Below, in pieces: positions 6,901-15,562 of a stretch of DNA of 64,000 nt. The stretch's first letter is position 1. Each line of letters begins with the position of its first letter. The notes below the pieces were generated by a model. The model saw only the letters and a list, made by a program, of their open reading frames with translations. It searched no databases and had not been told where the DNA came from. The stretch lies in the NCBI GenBank assembly GCA_019509985.1, contig JAEKLF010000036.1:21033-85032 (forward strand), in the 5' to 3' direction. A program made the translations under genes and the position numbers. The DNA comes from Burkholderiales bacterium (lineage in GTDB: Bacteria > Pseudomonadota > Gammaproteobacteria > Burkholderiales > Burkholderiaceae_C).

Positions 6901-8443
6901 CGCCGGACACGCGTACAGCGAACGGGTCATCGTCCTCGCACCGACGGCGCGCGATGCGGAGGTCACGGGCACGCTGCTGGCCGACGCCGGCATCGAGGGC
7001 ATCGTCGCCCGGGGTTGGCGTCATGCCCAGGAGCTGATCCGCGAGGGCGCCGGGGCGCTGATGGTCACCGACGTCACGCTCGCCGACCCAGGGTTTGGGC
7101 TGCTCGGCGCTCTCGAGAGCCAGCCCGCCTGGTCGAACCTGCCCGTGCTGGCGTTGTGCCGCCAGGGCCTGCTGACGCCGGCACTGCGCGGCGCCCGGCT
7201 GCGCAACCTGACGGTGCTCGATCGCCCGACCTCCAAGCGCGCCATGCTCAGCGCGGTGATGACGGCCCTGCGCGGGCGGCGCTGGCAGTACCAGATCCGC
7301 GACCAGATCGAATCCCTGCTCCAGGCCGAGCGCTCGCTGCGCCTGGCCGACCAGCGCAAGGATGAGTTCCTGGCCACGCTGGCGCATGAGCTGCGCAACC
7401 CGCTGGCTCCCATCCGTACGGGGCTGGAGCTGTTGTCGCAGCCGGGGCACGACGCCGCCCAGCTCAAGGGTGTCACGGAGATGATGGACCGGCAGATGAG
7501 CCAGCTTCTGCGCCTCATCGACGACCTGCTGGAGGTGTCCCGGATCTCGACCGGCAAGCTGATGCTGCAGCGCGAGCGGCTGGACATGCGCCGCGTCGTC
7601 GAGACCGCGCTGGAGGCCTGTGAGCCCCTGATCGCGCGCGGCGGGCATCGCCTTGAGGTCACGCTGCCGGAAGAAGAGATCTGCGTGGATGGCGACCTGA
7701 CGCGGCTCGCGCAGTCGCTGAGCAACCTGGTCAACAACGCGGCCAAGTACACGCCCGACGGCGGCCACATCACCCTGACCCTCGCCCGCGTCGGCCGTGA
7801 GGCGGTGCTGACCGTCAGGGACAGCGGCGTCGGCCTGCCGCCGGACATGATCGCTCGGGTCTTCGACATGTTCGCCCAGGTCAACCTCTCGCTCGACCGC
7901 TCGCAGGGCGGCCTGGGCATCGGCCTGGCGCTGGTCCGCAGCCTCGTCACGCTGCATGGCGGCAAGGTCAGCGCCGCCAGCCCGGGGCCGGGGCGGGGCA
8001 GCACCTTCACCATCCAGCTGCCGGTCGCACAGGACGCCGCCATGCCAGCGCCCGAGCTGCCCAAGGCCGCGCTGGCATCTGCCAGGCGGGCGCGCATCCT
8101 GGTGGTGGACGACAACGACGACGCGGCGACGTCGCTTGCGCTGCTGCTGTCCCTGTCCGGCCACGAGGTCCATGTCGAGAACGGCGGCCAGGCGGCGCTG
8201 ACGGCGGCTGCGACCTTCGTGCCGGATGCCATCTTTTGCGACGTGGGCATGCCCGGCATGGGTGGCTACGAGTTCGCGGCCCGCTTGCGCCAGGACCCGC
8301 GCTACGCCGCGACGCTGCTGATCGCGTTGACGGGCTGGGGTACGGAAGAAGACAAGAAGCGCGCGCACGCGGCCGGGTTCAACGAGCACCTGACCAAGCC
8401 GGCCAGCCTGGAAGCGGTGGAGGCCGTGCTGGCCAAGCTCTAG
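6884..8443 (+). CDS. Hybrid histidine kinase with N-terminal receiver-like and C-terminal REC domains
   Basis: A 519-residue protein. Residues ~12-135 resemble a receiver domain. The HisKA H-box is LAHELRNPLAPI (His near residue 168). The HATPase domain has the N-box LSNLVNNAAKYTPDG and the G1 box DSGVGLPP, followed by GLGIGLALV. The C-terminal REC domain (from ARILVVDDNDD) keeps the acidic pair, a phosphoacceptor Asp in FCDVGMPG, and Lys in LTKPAS. No transmembrane segment is seen, so it is a soluble sensor kinase. The start at 6884 lies inside the end of the KaiC-like gene, implying translational coupling. The likely input is the KaiC-like ATPase, since such pairs recur in proteobacteria. 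The signal and output are unknown. Confidence 0.9.
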   Translation: MTARDDAGHAYSERVIVLAPTARDAEVTGTLLADAGIEGIVARGWRHAQELIREGAGALMVTDVTLADPGFGLLGALESQPAWSNLPVLALCRQGLLTPALRGARLRNLTVLDRPTSKRAMLSAVMTALRGRRWQYQIRDQIESLLQAERSLRLADQRKDEFLATLAHELRNPLAPIRTGLELLSQPGHDAAQLKGVTEMMDRQMSQLLRLIDDLLEVSRISTGKLMLQRERLDMRRVVETALEACEPLIARGGHRLEVTLPEEEICVDGDLTRLAQSLSNLVNNAAKYTPDGGHITLTLARVGREAVLTVRDSGVGLPPDMIARVFDMFAQVNLSLDRSQGGLGIGLALVRSLVTLHGGKVSAASPGPGRGSTFTIQLPVAQDAAMPAPELPKAALASARRARILVVDDNDDAATSLALLLSLSGHEVHVENGGQAALTAAATFVPDAIFCDVGMPGMGGYEFAARLRQDPRYAATLLIALTGWGTEEDKKRAHAAGFNEHLTKPASLEAVEAVLAKL

Positions 8444-8452
8444 CCTGGAAGC

Positions 8453-9136
8453 TCAAGGCCCGCGCGAATCGGGCACGTCGCCGTTAGGGGCTTTGGCGGC
8501 CCAATGCGCCGGATCGGCGCCCTCGCCGCGCCACTCGCCGGCCTCCTCGGCCTCGCTCCGGCCGCAGTGGCCAGAGAGCCACATCGGCCTGAAGGCCGGT
8601 TTCTCGCCCAACGGCCCCGCGTCCAGCGCCAGGTCGATGCCCTCACGCCAGGACGGCGGCAACTGGTCGACCGTCTCCGGCCCCGGTCCCCAGGCCGCGG
8701 GCGCCAGCAGCAGGGCCTCGTCGATCAGCTTCAGCAGCCCCTGCGTGGCCACGTGGCCGGCGAAATAGAGCTGCGCCTGGCCGTGCGCAGCGGATGCCAG
8801 CCGGCGTGGCACGCGCCGCGTGCAGGGCAGCGTGAAGGCGGCCGCGCCCGGCTCGCTAGCGCGGATGGCGCGGAAGGCTTCGTCGTCGATGTGCAGGTAG
8901 ACGGCGGCCTGGCCCAGATCGCGGCACAGCAGCACGGCGGGATCGCGCTCGGCCGCGTCGGCCATGCGGCGCAGCTTGCTGGCGGCGGCCTTGTCGTCGA
9001 GGCGGCACACGGGCAGGTAGCCGGCCGCGGTCGGCAGCAGGGCGATGGCGCCGGCGCGGATGAGGGCCGCCGCGTTCGCCAGCAGGCGGGCTTGGGGGTT
9101 CTCGGGGTGAACCACATGGTGCAGGAAGCGTCGCAT
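8453..9136 (-). CDS. YciO/Sua5-family (YrdC-like) protein, divergent
   Basis: A 227-residue protein whose first ~100 residues follow E. coli YciO: HPENPQARLLANAAALIRAGAIALLPTAAGYLPVC at the start, then a short acidic linker, LLCRDLGQAAVYLHIDDEAFR and CTRRVPRRL. YciO belongs to the YrdC/Sua5 double-stranded RNA-binding fold; Sua5/TsaC makes threonylcarbamoyl-AMP for tRNA t6A, but YciO's own role is not settled. Several positions of the usual KxR...SxN active pattern are not obvious here, so catalysis is uncertain. I chose the ATG at 9136 over an upstream one because the similarity begins there. It lies 22 bases downstream of the ABC exporter on the same strand. Tail-to-tail with the histidine kinase gene. 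Confidence 0.65.
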   Translation of the reverse strand: MRRFLHHVVHPENPQARLLANAAALIRAGAIALLPTAAGYLPVCRLDDKAAASKLRRMADAAERDPAVLLCRDLGQAAVYLHIDDEAFRAIRASEPGAAAFTLPCTRRVPRRLASAAHGQAQLYFAGHVATQGLLKLIDEALLLAPAAWGPGPETVDQLPPSWREGIDLALDAGPLGEKPAFRPMWLSGHCGRSEAEEAGEWRGEGADPAHWAAKAPNGDVPDSRGP

Positions 9137-9158
9137 GGAGGGCCTGGCGCGGTGCCTG

Positions 9159-10892
9159 TCAGGGTCGGGTGTGCGTTGCCGCCTTGGGCGTGCTCCGCGG
9201 GGGCGGTTTTTCCTTGTCGGGCGGGGGGGTCTCGCCCAGCGTCCAGCGCCCGCCACCGGTCAGCTGCAGCACGCGGCGGTGAAAGCCCGCCACGGCCGCG
9301 CGGTGGGCGATGCTGATGAGCGTCGTGCCGCGCTTGCGCAGCCGCTCGTACAACCGGCGCTGGTTGGCGTCGTCCAGCGCGCTGGTGGCTTCGTCGAGGA
9401 TGGCCACGCGCGGCGCGTGCACCAGCAGCCGGGCGAAGGCCAGGCGCTGCTGCTCGCCGCCGCTGAGCAGCTTCTCCCAGTCCTCGACGCGGTCCAGGCC
9501 ACCGTCGCCCTCGGCGAGGTGGCGCAGCTGCACCTCGTCCAGCACCTTCAGCAGCGCCTTGTCATCCTTGCCGGTGTGCGTGCTCGGGTAGATGAGCTGG
9601 CTGCGCAGCGTGCCGCTCTGCAGATAGGGCCGCTGTGGCAGGAAGAAGACATCCTCCTGCGGCGGATGGTGGATGTTGCCGCTGCCCTGGGTCCACAGCC
9701 CGGCGATGGCGCGCAGCAGCGAGCTCTTGCCGCAGCCGCTGGCGCCGGTGATCAGCAGCGACTCGCCTGGTGGCAGCGAGAACGACAGGTTGCGCACGAG
9801 CACGCGGTCGCTGTCCGGCGCCTTGACGGTCAGCTTGGACAGCTTCAGGTCCTGCGCAGGGTGGCGCTGGATGCCGCCTTCGGGCTGCCCCGCTTCCAGC
9901 GTGGCGGCCATCAGGTGCAGGCGGTCGATGCCGGCGACGAAGCGCGAGAGGCTCTCGAAGTTGTCGACGATGAGGGACACCGCGCTCAGCACCGCCGCGA
10001 AGGCGCCGCCGGCCTGCACGGCCTGGCCCACCTCCAGGTCGCCGGCCAGCACCTGGCCGGACAGCACGACGAAGGGCACCAGGAGGCTGAGCTGGCTGAA
10101 GGAGCGCTGGAACAGGTTCAGCATGAACTGCGCCTTGATCAGCTTCTTGGTGTTCTGCAGCGCCGCGCGCAGGCGCTGGTCGAGCTGGTGGCGCTCCTGC
10201 TTCTCGCCGCGGTAGAAGGCGATGGACTCGGCGTTCTCGCGCAGCCGCATCAGGCGGAAGCGGAAGTCCGCCTCTCGCTTGAGCTGCCAGAAGTTCAGCC
10301 GGATCAGCGGTCGGCCGAACAGGCCGATGGACAGCACCGTGCCGACCAGTGCGTAGACGATCAGGAAGCCCACCAGCATCCGGGACAGACCCCATAGCAC
10401 GGTGCTGAAGGCCACCAGTTGCATGGCCGAGCCGAGCAGGATGAGCAGGAAGTTCAGGGACCGGCCGGTGAAGGTGTTGACGTCGTCGGCAATGCGCTGG
10501 TCGGGGTTGTCCACGCCGGCCAGGCGGAAGTAGGCGCGGTCGCTCAGGTAGGCGTCCAGAAAGCGCCGCGTGAGCCAGCGCCGCCAGTCGTTGGCATAGG
10601 CGTCGCGCGACGCGTAATAGATGGCATAGATGGGCACCGCGAAGCCGACCACCCACAGCATGCCGCGCACGGCGGCCCAGAAGCGATCCTCGTTGCGTGC
10701 CGCCAGCGCCGAGGTCAGCTCGCCGGTCTGCCGGTTGATCAGCACGGCGAACTGCGTGTCCAGCAGCATCAGCACGACGATGCCCACCAGCACCGCCCAG
10801 GCGAGCTTGCGCCGGTCGCCCGTCCAGTAGGGCTTGGCGACGGTGATGAAGCGTGACCAGGCGGAGGAGGCTTCGGCGGCAGGGGCGCTCAT
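9159..10892 (-). CDS. ABC transporter, fused permease/ATPase (SbmA/YddA type)
   Basis: A 577-residue half-transporter of the ABC_membrane_2 (YddA/SbmA/BacA-like) group. The first ~330 residues are a membrane domain with about six helices, starting at WAVLVGIVVLMLLDTQFAVLI and containing the family element RRWLTRRFLDAYLSDRAYFRL. The ATPase domain has Walker A GASGCGKSS, signature LSGGEQQR, Walker B VAILDEATSALD and the switch His in SIAHR. Members work as inner-membrane homodimers and move peptides, vitamins or lipids; the substrate here cannot be told. The C-terminal ~25 residues are Pro/Lys-rich. It is divergent from the gamma-glutamyltransferase gene, with about 200 bases of shared upstream DNA. 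Confidence 0.9.
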   Translation of the reverse strand: MSAPAAEASSAWSRFITVAKPYWTGDRRKLAWAVLVGIVVLMLLDTQFAVLINRQTGELTSALAARNEDRFWAAVRGMLWVVGFAVPIYAIYYASRDAYANDWRRWLTRRFLDAYLSDRAYFRLAGVDNPDQRIADDVNTFTGRSLNFLLILLGSAMQLVAFSTVLWGLSRMLVGFLIVYALVGTVLSIGLFGRPLIRLNFWQLKREADFRFRLMRLRENAESIAFYRGEKQERHQLDQRLRAALQNTKKLIKAQFMLNLFQRSFSQLSLLVPFVVLSGQVLAGDLEVGQAVQAGGAFAAVLSAVSLIVDNFESLSRFVAGIDRLHLMAATLEAGQPEGGIQRHPAQDLKLSKLTVKAPDSDRVLVRNLSFSLPPGESLLITGASGCGKSSLLRAIAGLWTQGSGNIHHPPQEDVFFLPQRPYLQSGTLRSQLIYPSTHTGKDDKALLKVLDEVQLRHLAEGDGGLDRVEDWEKLLSGGEQQRLAFARLLVHAPRVAILDEATSALDDANQRRLYERLRKRGTTLISIAHRAAVAGFHRRVLQLTGGGRWTLGETPPPDKEKPPPRSTPKAATHTRP

Positions 10893-11099
10893 GGCGGTGT
10901 GGACAGACGGAAGGTCATCGTGGCAAGCCTAGGCCGCGGCAAGGGGCCGGCGGTGTCGGACTGCATGCCGAGCCGGTGTCGCTCGCCGGCTCGATCCGTG
11001 CGACCTAGGTCTGGCCTTGGCGCGGGAGACCGGCCCAGAATCGGTTCGTCCCCGTCGCGGCCGGCCCGGCCGCGGCGACAACTTGATGGAGCCCTTGAC

Positions 11100-12830
11100 A
11101 TGAGATTGGCGAGCACCTTGAAGTCACGTCCGATGGCCTTGGCGGCCGCGCTGCTGACAGCGGCGCTGGCGCAGGCCGCGTCGCAAGCGCCGGTGGCGGC
11201 CGCGAACGGCATGGTGGTCACCGCCCAGCACCTGGCCACGCGTGTGGGCGTGGACGTGCTGAGGGATGGCGGCAATGCGGTCGACGCGGCCGTGGCCGTG
11301 GGCTATGCGCTGGCGGTGGTCTACCCCGCCGCCGGCAATCTCGGCGGCGGCGGCTTCATGACCATCCAGCTGGCCGACGGCCGCAAGACCTTCCTGGACT
11401 TCCGCGAGAAGGCGCCGCTGGCCGCCACGGCCAACATGTACCTCGACAAGGACGGCAACGTCGTCAAAGGCGCCAGCACGCTGGGCCACCTGGCGGTGGG
11501 CGTGCCGGGCAGCGTGTCGGGCATGGAGTACGCGCTGGCCAAGTACGGCACGATGAAGCGTGCCACCGTCATCGCGCCGGCTATTCACTTTGCCGAGCAG
11601 GGCTTCGTGCTCGAGCAGGGCGACGTCGACATGCTGCACGCCGCGACTGACGACTTTCGCAAGGACCCGGCCACGGCGGCCATCTTCCTGAACAAGGGCG
11701 AGCCCTTCCAGGTGGGCGGCAAGCTGGTGCAGAAGGACTTGGCCACCACGCTGAAGGCCATCCGCGACAAGGGCGAGGCGGGCTTCTACAAGGGCGCGGT
11801 GGCTGCGGCCATCGTTGCGTCGAGTCAGGCCGGCAAGGGCATCCTCGTGCAGTCCGACCTGGACCAGTACAAGACCCGCGAGCTCAAGCCGGTGGAGTGC
11901 GATTACCGCGGCTACCACGTCGTCTCCGCGCCGCCGCCCAGTTCGGGCGGCGTCATCGTCTGCGAGATCCTGAACATCCTGGAGGGCTATCCGTTGAAGG
12001 AGCTGGGCTTCCGGTCCGCGCAGGCGGTGCATTACCAGATCGAGGCCATGCGCCATGCCTACGTGGATCGCAACAGCTATCTTGGTGACCCCGACTTCGT
12101 GAAGAACCCGCTCGACCGGCTGCTGAGCAAGGAATACGCGGCCAAGGTGCGGGATGCGATCAATCCGACCAAGGCCGGCGTGTCCAAGGAGATCAAGCCG
12201 GGCGTGTCGCCGCACGAGGGCAGCAACACCACGCACTACTCCATCGTCGACAAATGGGGCAACGCGGTGTCGGTGACCTACACGCTCAACGACTGGTTCG
12301 GCGCACGCGTCACCGCGGCCAGGACGGGCGTGCTGTTGAACGACGAGATGGACGACTTCACCGCCAAGGTCGGCGTGCCCAACCTCTACGGCCTGGTGCA
12401 GGGCGAGGCCAACAAGATCGAGCCGGGCAAGCGCCCGCTGTCGTCGATGAGCCCCACCATCGTCACCAAGGACGGCAAGACCGTGATGGTGGTCGGCACG
12501 CCGGGCGGCAGCCGCATCATCACGGCGGTGCTGCATACCATGATCAACGTCATCGACTACGGCATGAACGTTCAGGAGGCGACGGACGCGCCGCGCTTTC
12601 ACCAGCAGTGGCTGCCGGAAGCGACCAACGTCGAGGACTTCGCGCTGTCGCCCGACACGCGCAAGATCCTGGAAGGCTGGGGCCAGACCTTCGCCGCACC
12701 GCAGCCGGCCAACCACCTGGCCACCATCCTCGTCGGCGCGCCGACGCTGGGCGGCAAGCCGGTGGGCAAGAACCGCTACTACGGCGCCAACGATCCGCGG
12801 CGCAACACGGGCCTGGCCGCTGGTTATTGA
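11100..12830 (+). CDS. ggt: Gamma-glutamyltransferase (glutathione hydrolase)
   Basis: A 576-residue exported Ntn-hydrolase that cleaves gamma-glutamyl bonds of glutathione in the periplasm. Residues 1-27 are a signal peptide (LAAALLTAALAQAASQA). The N-terminal part has the family box GGNAVDAAVAVGYALAVVYPAAGNLGG (here cited in parts: GGNAVDAAVA and PAAGNLGGGG). The autoprocessing site and nucleophile is the Thr in EGSNTTHYS, followed by VDKWGNAVSVTYTLN. The small-subunit motifs SSMSPTIV and GTPGGSRI are intact. The start ATG at 11100 follows GGAGCCC. A copy of the dispersed stop-codon-linked repeat begins right at its stop codon. Confidence 0.93.
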   Translation: MRLASTLKSRPMALAAALLTAALAQAASQAPVAAANGMVVTAQHLATRVGVDVLRDGGNAVDAAVAVGYALAVVYPAAGNLGGGGFMTIQLADGRKTFLDFREKAPLAATANMYLDKDGNVVKGASTLGHLAVGVPGSVSGMEYALAKYGTMKRATVIAPAIHFAEQGFVLEQGDVDMLHAATDDFRKDPATAAIFLNKGEPFQVGGKLVQKDLATTLKAIRDKGEAGFYKGAVAAAIVASSQAGKGILVQSDLDQYKTRELKPVECDYRGYHVVSAPPPSSGGVIVCEILNILEGYPLKELGFRSAQAVHYQIEAMRHAYVDRNSYLGDPDFVKNPLDRLLSKEYAAKVRDAINPTKAGVSKEIKPGVSPHEGSNTTHYSIVDKWGNAVSVTYTLNDWFGARVTAARTGVLLNDEMDDFTAKVGVPNLYGLVQGEANKIEPGKRPLSSMSPTIVTKDGKTVMVVGTPGGSRIITAVLHTMINVIDYGMNVQEATDAPRFHQQWLPEATNVEDFALSPDTRKILEGWGQTFAAPQPANHLATILVGAPTLGGKPVGKNRYYGANDPRRNTGLAAGY

Positions 12831-12968
12831 AGCCCCTCGCCCAGCCACACCCCGCTGAACGCGAGTGTGACTGGGCGGTCCCCCGAGGGGACGGCGACGC
12901 TCGCGGCATTGAGCCGCGAGCACATCGTCATTGCGGGCCGGCTTGGGGCGCCCCGGCGCTCGGCCCGA
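12829..12968 (+). repeat. Dispersed intergenic repeat, copy 1 (begins at the ggt stop codon)
   Basis: This non-coding stretch matches, in inverted orientation, the sequence at 41713-41838. Shared blocks are AAGCCCCTCG(C/T)CCAGC, GGTCCCCCGAGGGGACG, CGA(C/T)GCTCGCGG, GAGCACATCG/GCACATCGG and CTTGGGGCG(C/G)CCCGGCG. In both copies the repeat starts within 1-2 bases of a stop codon, and CCCCTCG (12833-12839) can pair with CGAGGGG (12884-12890). A role as a 3'-end or transcription-stop element is inferred from position. Confidence 0.7.
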
Positions 12969-13047
12969 ACTCCGACGCGCTCGTCATCGCTTTGACACAC
13001 AGCGCCGCCAGCATGCAGCCCTTTTGACTGATGTCGACAGGGCCTGC

Positions 13048-13530
13048 ATGCGTTTGCCATTCCTGCTGCTCGCTGCTGCGCTGAACCTGCTGCCAGGCGT
13101 CGCGCCAGCTGCTGCGCCGGTGGAGCTGAGCTTCTCCGACTTCTTCGCCCAGCCCATCGGCCCGCGCGGCCTGGAACCCACCGAGAAGCTGAAGGCCGCC
13201 GTTGGCCATGAGGTGCGCCTGATCGGCTTCATGGTGCAGCGCGAGCAGCCGCAGGCCGGCCAGTTCTTCCTGACGCCGCGCCCCGTTTCCATGGCCGAGC
13301 ATGCCGACGGCGAAGCCGACGACCTGCCCGCGGCCACCGTCACCGTGCTGCTGCCCGAGGCGCAGCGCGAACGTTTCGTCGCCCACCAGGGCGGGCCGCT
13401 GGCGCTGACCGGCCGCCTGGAATACGGCCCCACCGAGGACGAGACCGGACGCGTGTCCTGGATCCGCCTGCATGTCGCGCCCGGCGCCTTGGCCGCCAAG
13501 CCGGCGACCGCCGCTCCCCATCCGCACTGA
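13048..13530 (+). CDS. Exported hypothetical protein, probable OB-fold
   Basis: A 160-residue protein with a signal peptide (LPFLLLAAALNLLPGVAPAAA). The mature part runs through VELSFSDFF, then VGHEVRLIGFMVQRE, FFLTPRP and ATVTVLLPEAQRERF to LALTGRLEYGPTEDE. This strand-rich order recalls the small DUF3299-like OB-fold proteins, but I cannot show homology. It is 10 bases ahead of the alkaline phosphatase gene on the same strand, so it is probably its operon partner, perhaps an accessory periplasmic protein. I start at the ATG at 13048 because the signal peptide begins there. Confidence 0.7.
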   Translation: MRLPFLLLAAALNLLPGVAPAAAPVELSFSDFFAQPIGPRGLEPTEKLKAAVGHEVRLIGFMVQREQPQAGQFFLTPRPVSMAEHADGEADDLPAATVTVLLPEAQRERFVAHQGGPLALTGRLEYGPTEDETGRVSWIRLHVAPGALAAKPATAAPHPH

Positions 13531-13540
13531 ACGCCATCCG

Positions 13541-15562
13541 ATGAAACAAGTCCTGCTTCTTGCCTCCCTGGCCGCCGGCTCGGCGATCGCTGCACCCACC
13601 GTCACGCGGCTGACGCCGCCGAGCGAACTCTTCTCCAGCGGCCGGGCCGACCCCGTCGTCGCCCGCTTCCTGCCCGGCCAGCGCTTCGACCTGCAGGCCA
13701 GCATCAAGCCCGATGCGGGCCAGAAGATCGGCGCCGTGCGCTTCTTCGTCGACGGCAAGCCGGTGAACGCCACCGTGGCGCTGCGCGATTGCGCGAGCGG
13801 TTGCACCAAGGGCCTGGCGGCCGAGACCACGATCGCCACCGTGCGTGCGGTGTCCAGCGACGCCGCCGGCAGGCACGAGCTCAGCGTCGAGGCGACGCAA
13901 GCTGACGGCCAGAAGGTCTTGGCCAAGGGCAACTTCGAGGTCGTGCCCTTCACGGCCGCGATGGGTCCCAAGGTCAAGAACATCATCATCCTGCTCGGCG
14001 ACGGCATGGGCGCCTCGCAGCGCACGGCCGCGCGCATCGTGCACGGCTACGCGCAGGGCAAGGCGCTACAGCCGCTGGCGATGGACTCCTTCACCGCAAC
14101 GGCCTTGGTCAAGACCTCGTCGCTGAACTCCATCGTCACCGACTCGTCGCCGGGCATGACGAGCTACGTCAGCGGCAACAAGAACAACAACAACGAAGAG
14201 GGCGTGTTCCCCGACGATACGGTTGACGCCTTCGACAACCCGCGCGTCGAGTACCTCAGCGAGTACCTGCACCGCACCCAGGGCAAGCAGCTGGGCGTGG
14301 TCACGACGGCCGACGTCTTCGACGCTACGCCGGCCGGCAATGCCGTTCACACCAGCAATCGCGGCGCAGGCACCGGCATCGTCGACCAGTTCTTCGACGA
14401 CCGCGGCCACACTGGCCTGACGGTGCTGATGGGCGGCGGCCGCAAGTGGTTCCTGCCGGCCGGCACGCCCGGCTCGGGCCGCACGGACACCAGCGACTAC
14501 GCGTTCTCGGCGACCGACGCGCACACGGCCGAAATCGTCAGGCGCTGGGGCGCCTCCGCCGGCTCACTGGACAAGGGCCGCGACCTGATCAAGGAGTTCC
14601 AGGGCGCCGGCTTCAGCTACGCCGCAACCAAGGCCGACCTCGACAAGGCCGACGCCACCAAGCCCCTGCTCGGCCTGTTCGCCTTCTCCAACATGAACGT
14701 GGCGCTGGACAAGATCAACGGCCGCCGCGGCACGGAGAAGAATGGCATCAACGGCGGCAGCGTCGTCGACGACTTCGGCCTGCCCGACCAGCCCATGCTC
14801 GACGAGATGGCGGCCAAGGCCATCGGCGTGCTTAAAGCTTCGCCCAAGGGCTTCGTGCTGATGATCGAAGGCGCGTCCATCGACAAGCAGGCCCACAACA
14901 TGGACACCGAGCGCTGGATGCTGGACACGCTGGAGTTCGACCGTGCCGTGCGCGTGGCCCAGGACTTCGCGGCCGAGCAGGGCGACACCCTCGTCATCGT
15001 CACGGCCGACCATGAATGCTCGGGCGCCGCACTGATCGGCGGTTCCATCGTCACCGACGCCAGGCTGGCCGAGATGGCAACGAAGAAGGGCGTGGCCAAC
15101 CTGCGCAACAGCGTCGTCGGCGTCTACGAGAAGGCCGGCTTCCCGCACTACAAGATCGCCGCCGACGGCTACCCCGAGACGACGGACATCGACTTCCGCC
15201 TGCTGGTGGGCTACGGCGCCAACGCCGACCGCTACGAGGATTGGCGCACGAAGAAGACGCCGCAGCGCGACGCGCAGCAGCCCTTCGCCAGCGAGGCGCC
15301 GCTGAAGTGGTACCCGGCCAACGCGCAGGAGCGTGACGACGCGCTGGGCGACTACCTCGTCACCGGTCAGGTACCGGGTGAGTCGGCCGTGCACACGGCC
15401 ACCGACGTGCCGCTGTCCGCCTACGGCCCCGGCGCGCTGGCCTTCACCGGCGTCATCGACAACACCGACGTGTTCTTCAAGCTCGCTCAAGCCGCCGTGA
15501 AGGGCGTCGTCGCGCCGGCCGATACTTCGGGCTCCAAGAAGCCGCCCAAGCCCAAGCGTTGA
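13541..15562 (+). CDS. Alkaline phosphatase family protein
   Basis: A 673-residue exported metal-dependent phosphatase. It has a short signal peptide (KQVLLLASLAAGSAIAAP) and an N-terminal ~130-residue beta domain not found in E. coli PhoA. The catalytic fold starts at NIIILLGDGMGASQ, with the first metal Asp. The nucleophile Ser is in TDSSPGMTSYVSG. Further metal sites are in MIEGASIDKQAHNMD and VIVTADHECSG. It is larger than PhoA (~450) because of the N-terminal domain and extra loops. It probably releases phosphate from organic esters in the periplasm. The TGA stop overlaps a TTG start of the next gene (TTGA), so the two are likely co-translated. No PHO box was found by eye. Confidence 0.9.
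   Translation: MKQVLLLASLAAGSAIAAPTVTRLTPPSELFSSGRADPVVARFLPGQRFDLQASIKPDAGQKIGAVRFFVDGKPVNATVALRDCASGCTKGLAAETTIATVRAVSSDAAGRHELSVEATQADGQKVLAKGNFEVVPFTAAMGPKVKNIIILLGDGMGASQRTAARIVHGYAQGKALQPLAMDSFTATALVKTSSLNSIVTDSSPGMTSYVSGNKNNNNEEGVFPDDTVDAFDNPRVEYLSEYLHRTQGKQLGVVTTADVFDATPAGNAVHTSNRGAGTGIVDQFFDDRGHTGLTVLMGGGRKWFLPAGTPGSGRTDTSDYAFSATDAHTAEIVRRWGASAGSLDKGRDLIKEFQGAGFSYAATKADLDKADATKPLLGLFAFSNMNVALDKINGRRGTEKNGINGGSVVDDFGLPDQPMLDEMAAKAIGVLKASPKGFVLMIEGASIDKQAHNMDTERWMLDTLEFDRAVRVAQDFAAEQGDTLVIVTADHECSGAALIGGSIVTDARLAEMATKKGVANLRNSVVGVYEKAGFPHYKIAADGYPETTDIDFRLLVGYGANADRYEDWRTKKTPQRDAQQPFASEAPLKWYPANAQERDDALGDYLVTGQVPGESAVHTATDVPLSAYGPGALAFTGVIDNTDVFFKLAQAAVKGVVAPADTSGSKKPPKPKR

Noticed and set aside
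6773..8389. Long minus-strand frames under the kinase gene
   Set aside because: The plus strand encodes complete HisKA, HATPase and REC motifs; the antisense frames are rich in Arg, Gln and His without any motif, as expected from GC-rich shadows.
11057..11083. GC-rich near-palindrome before ggt as a regulatory site
   Set aside because: It has a bulge and such GGCCGG palindromes are expected by chance at this base composition.
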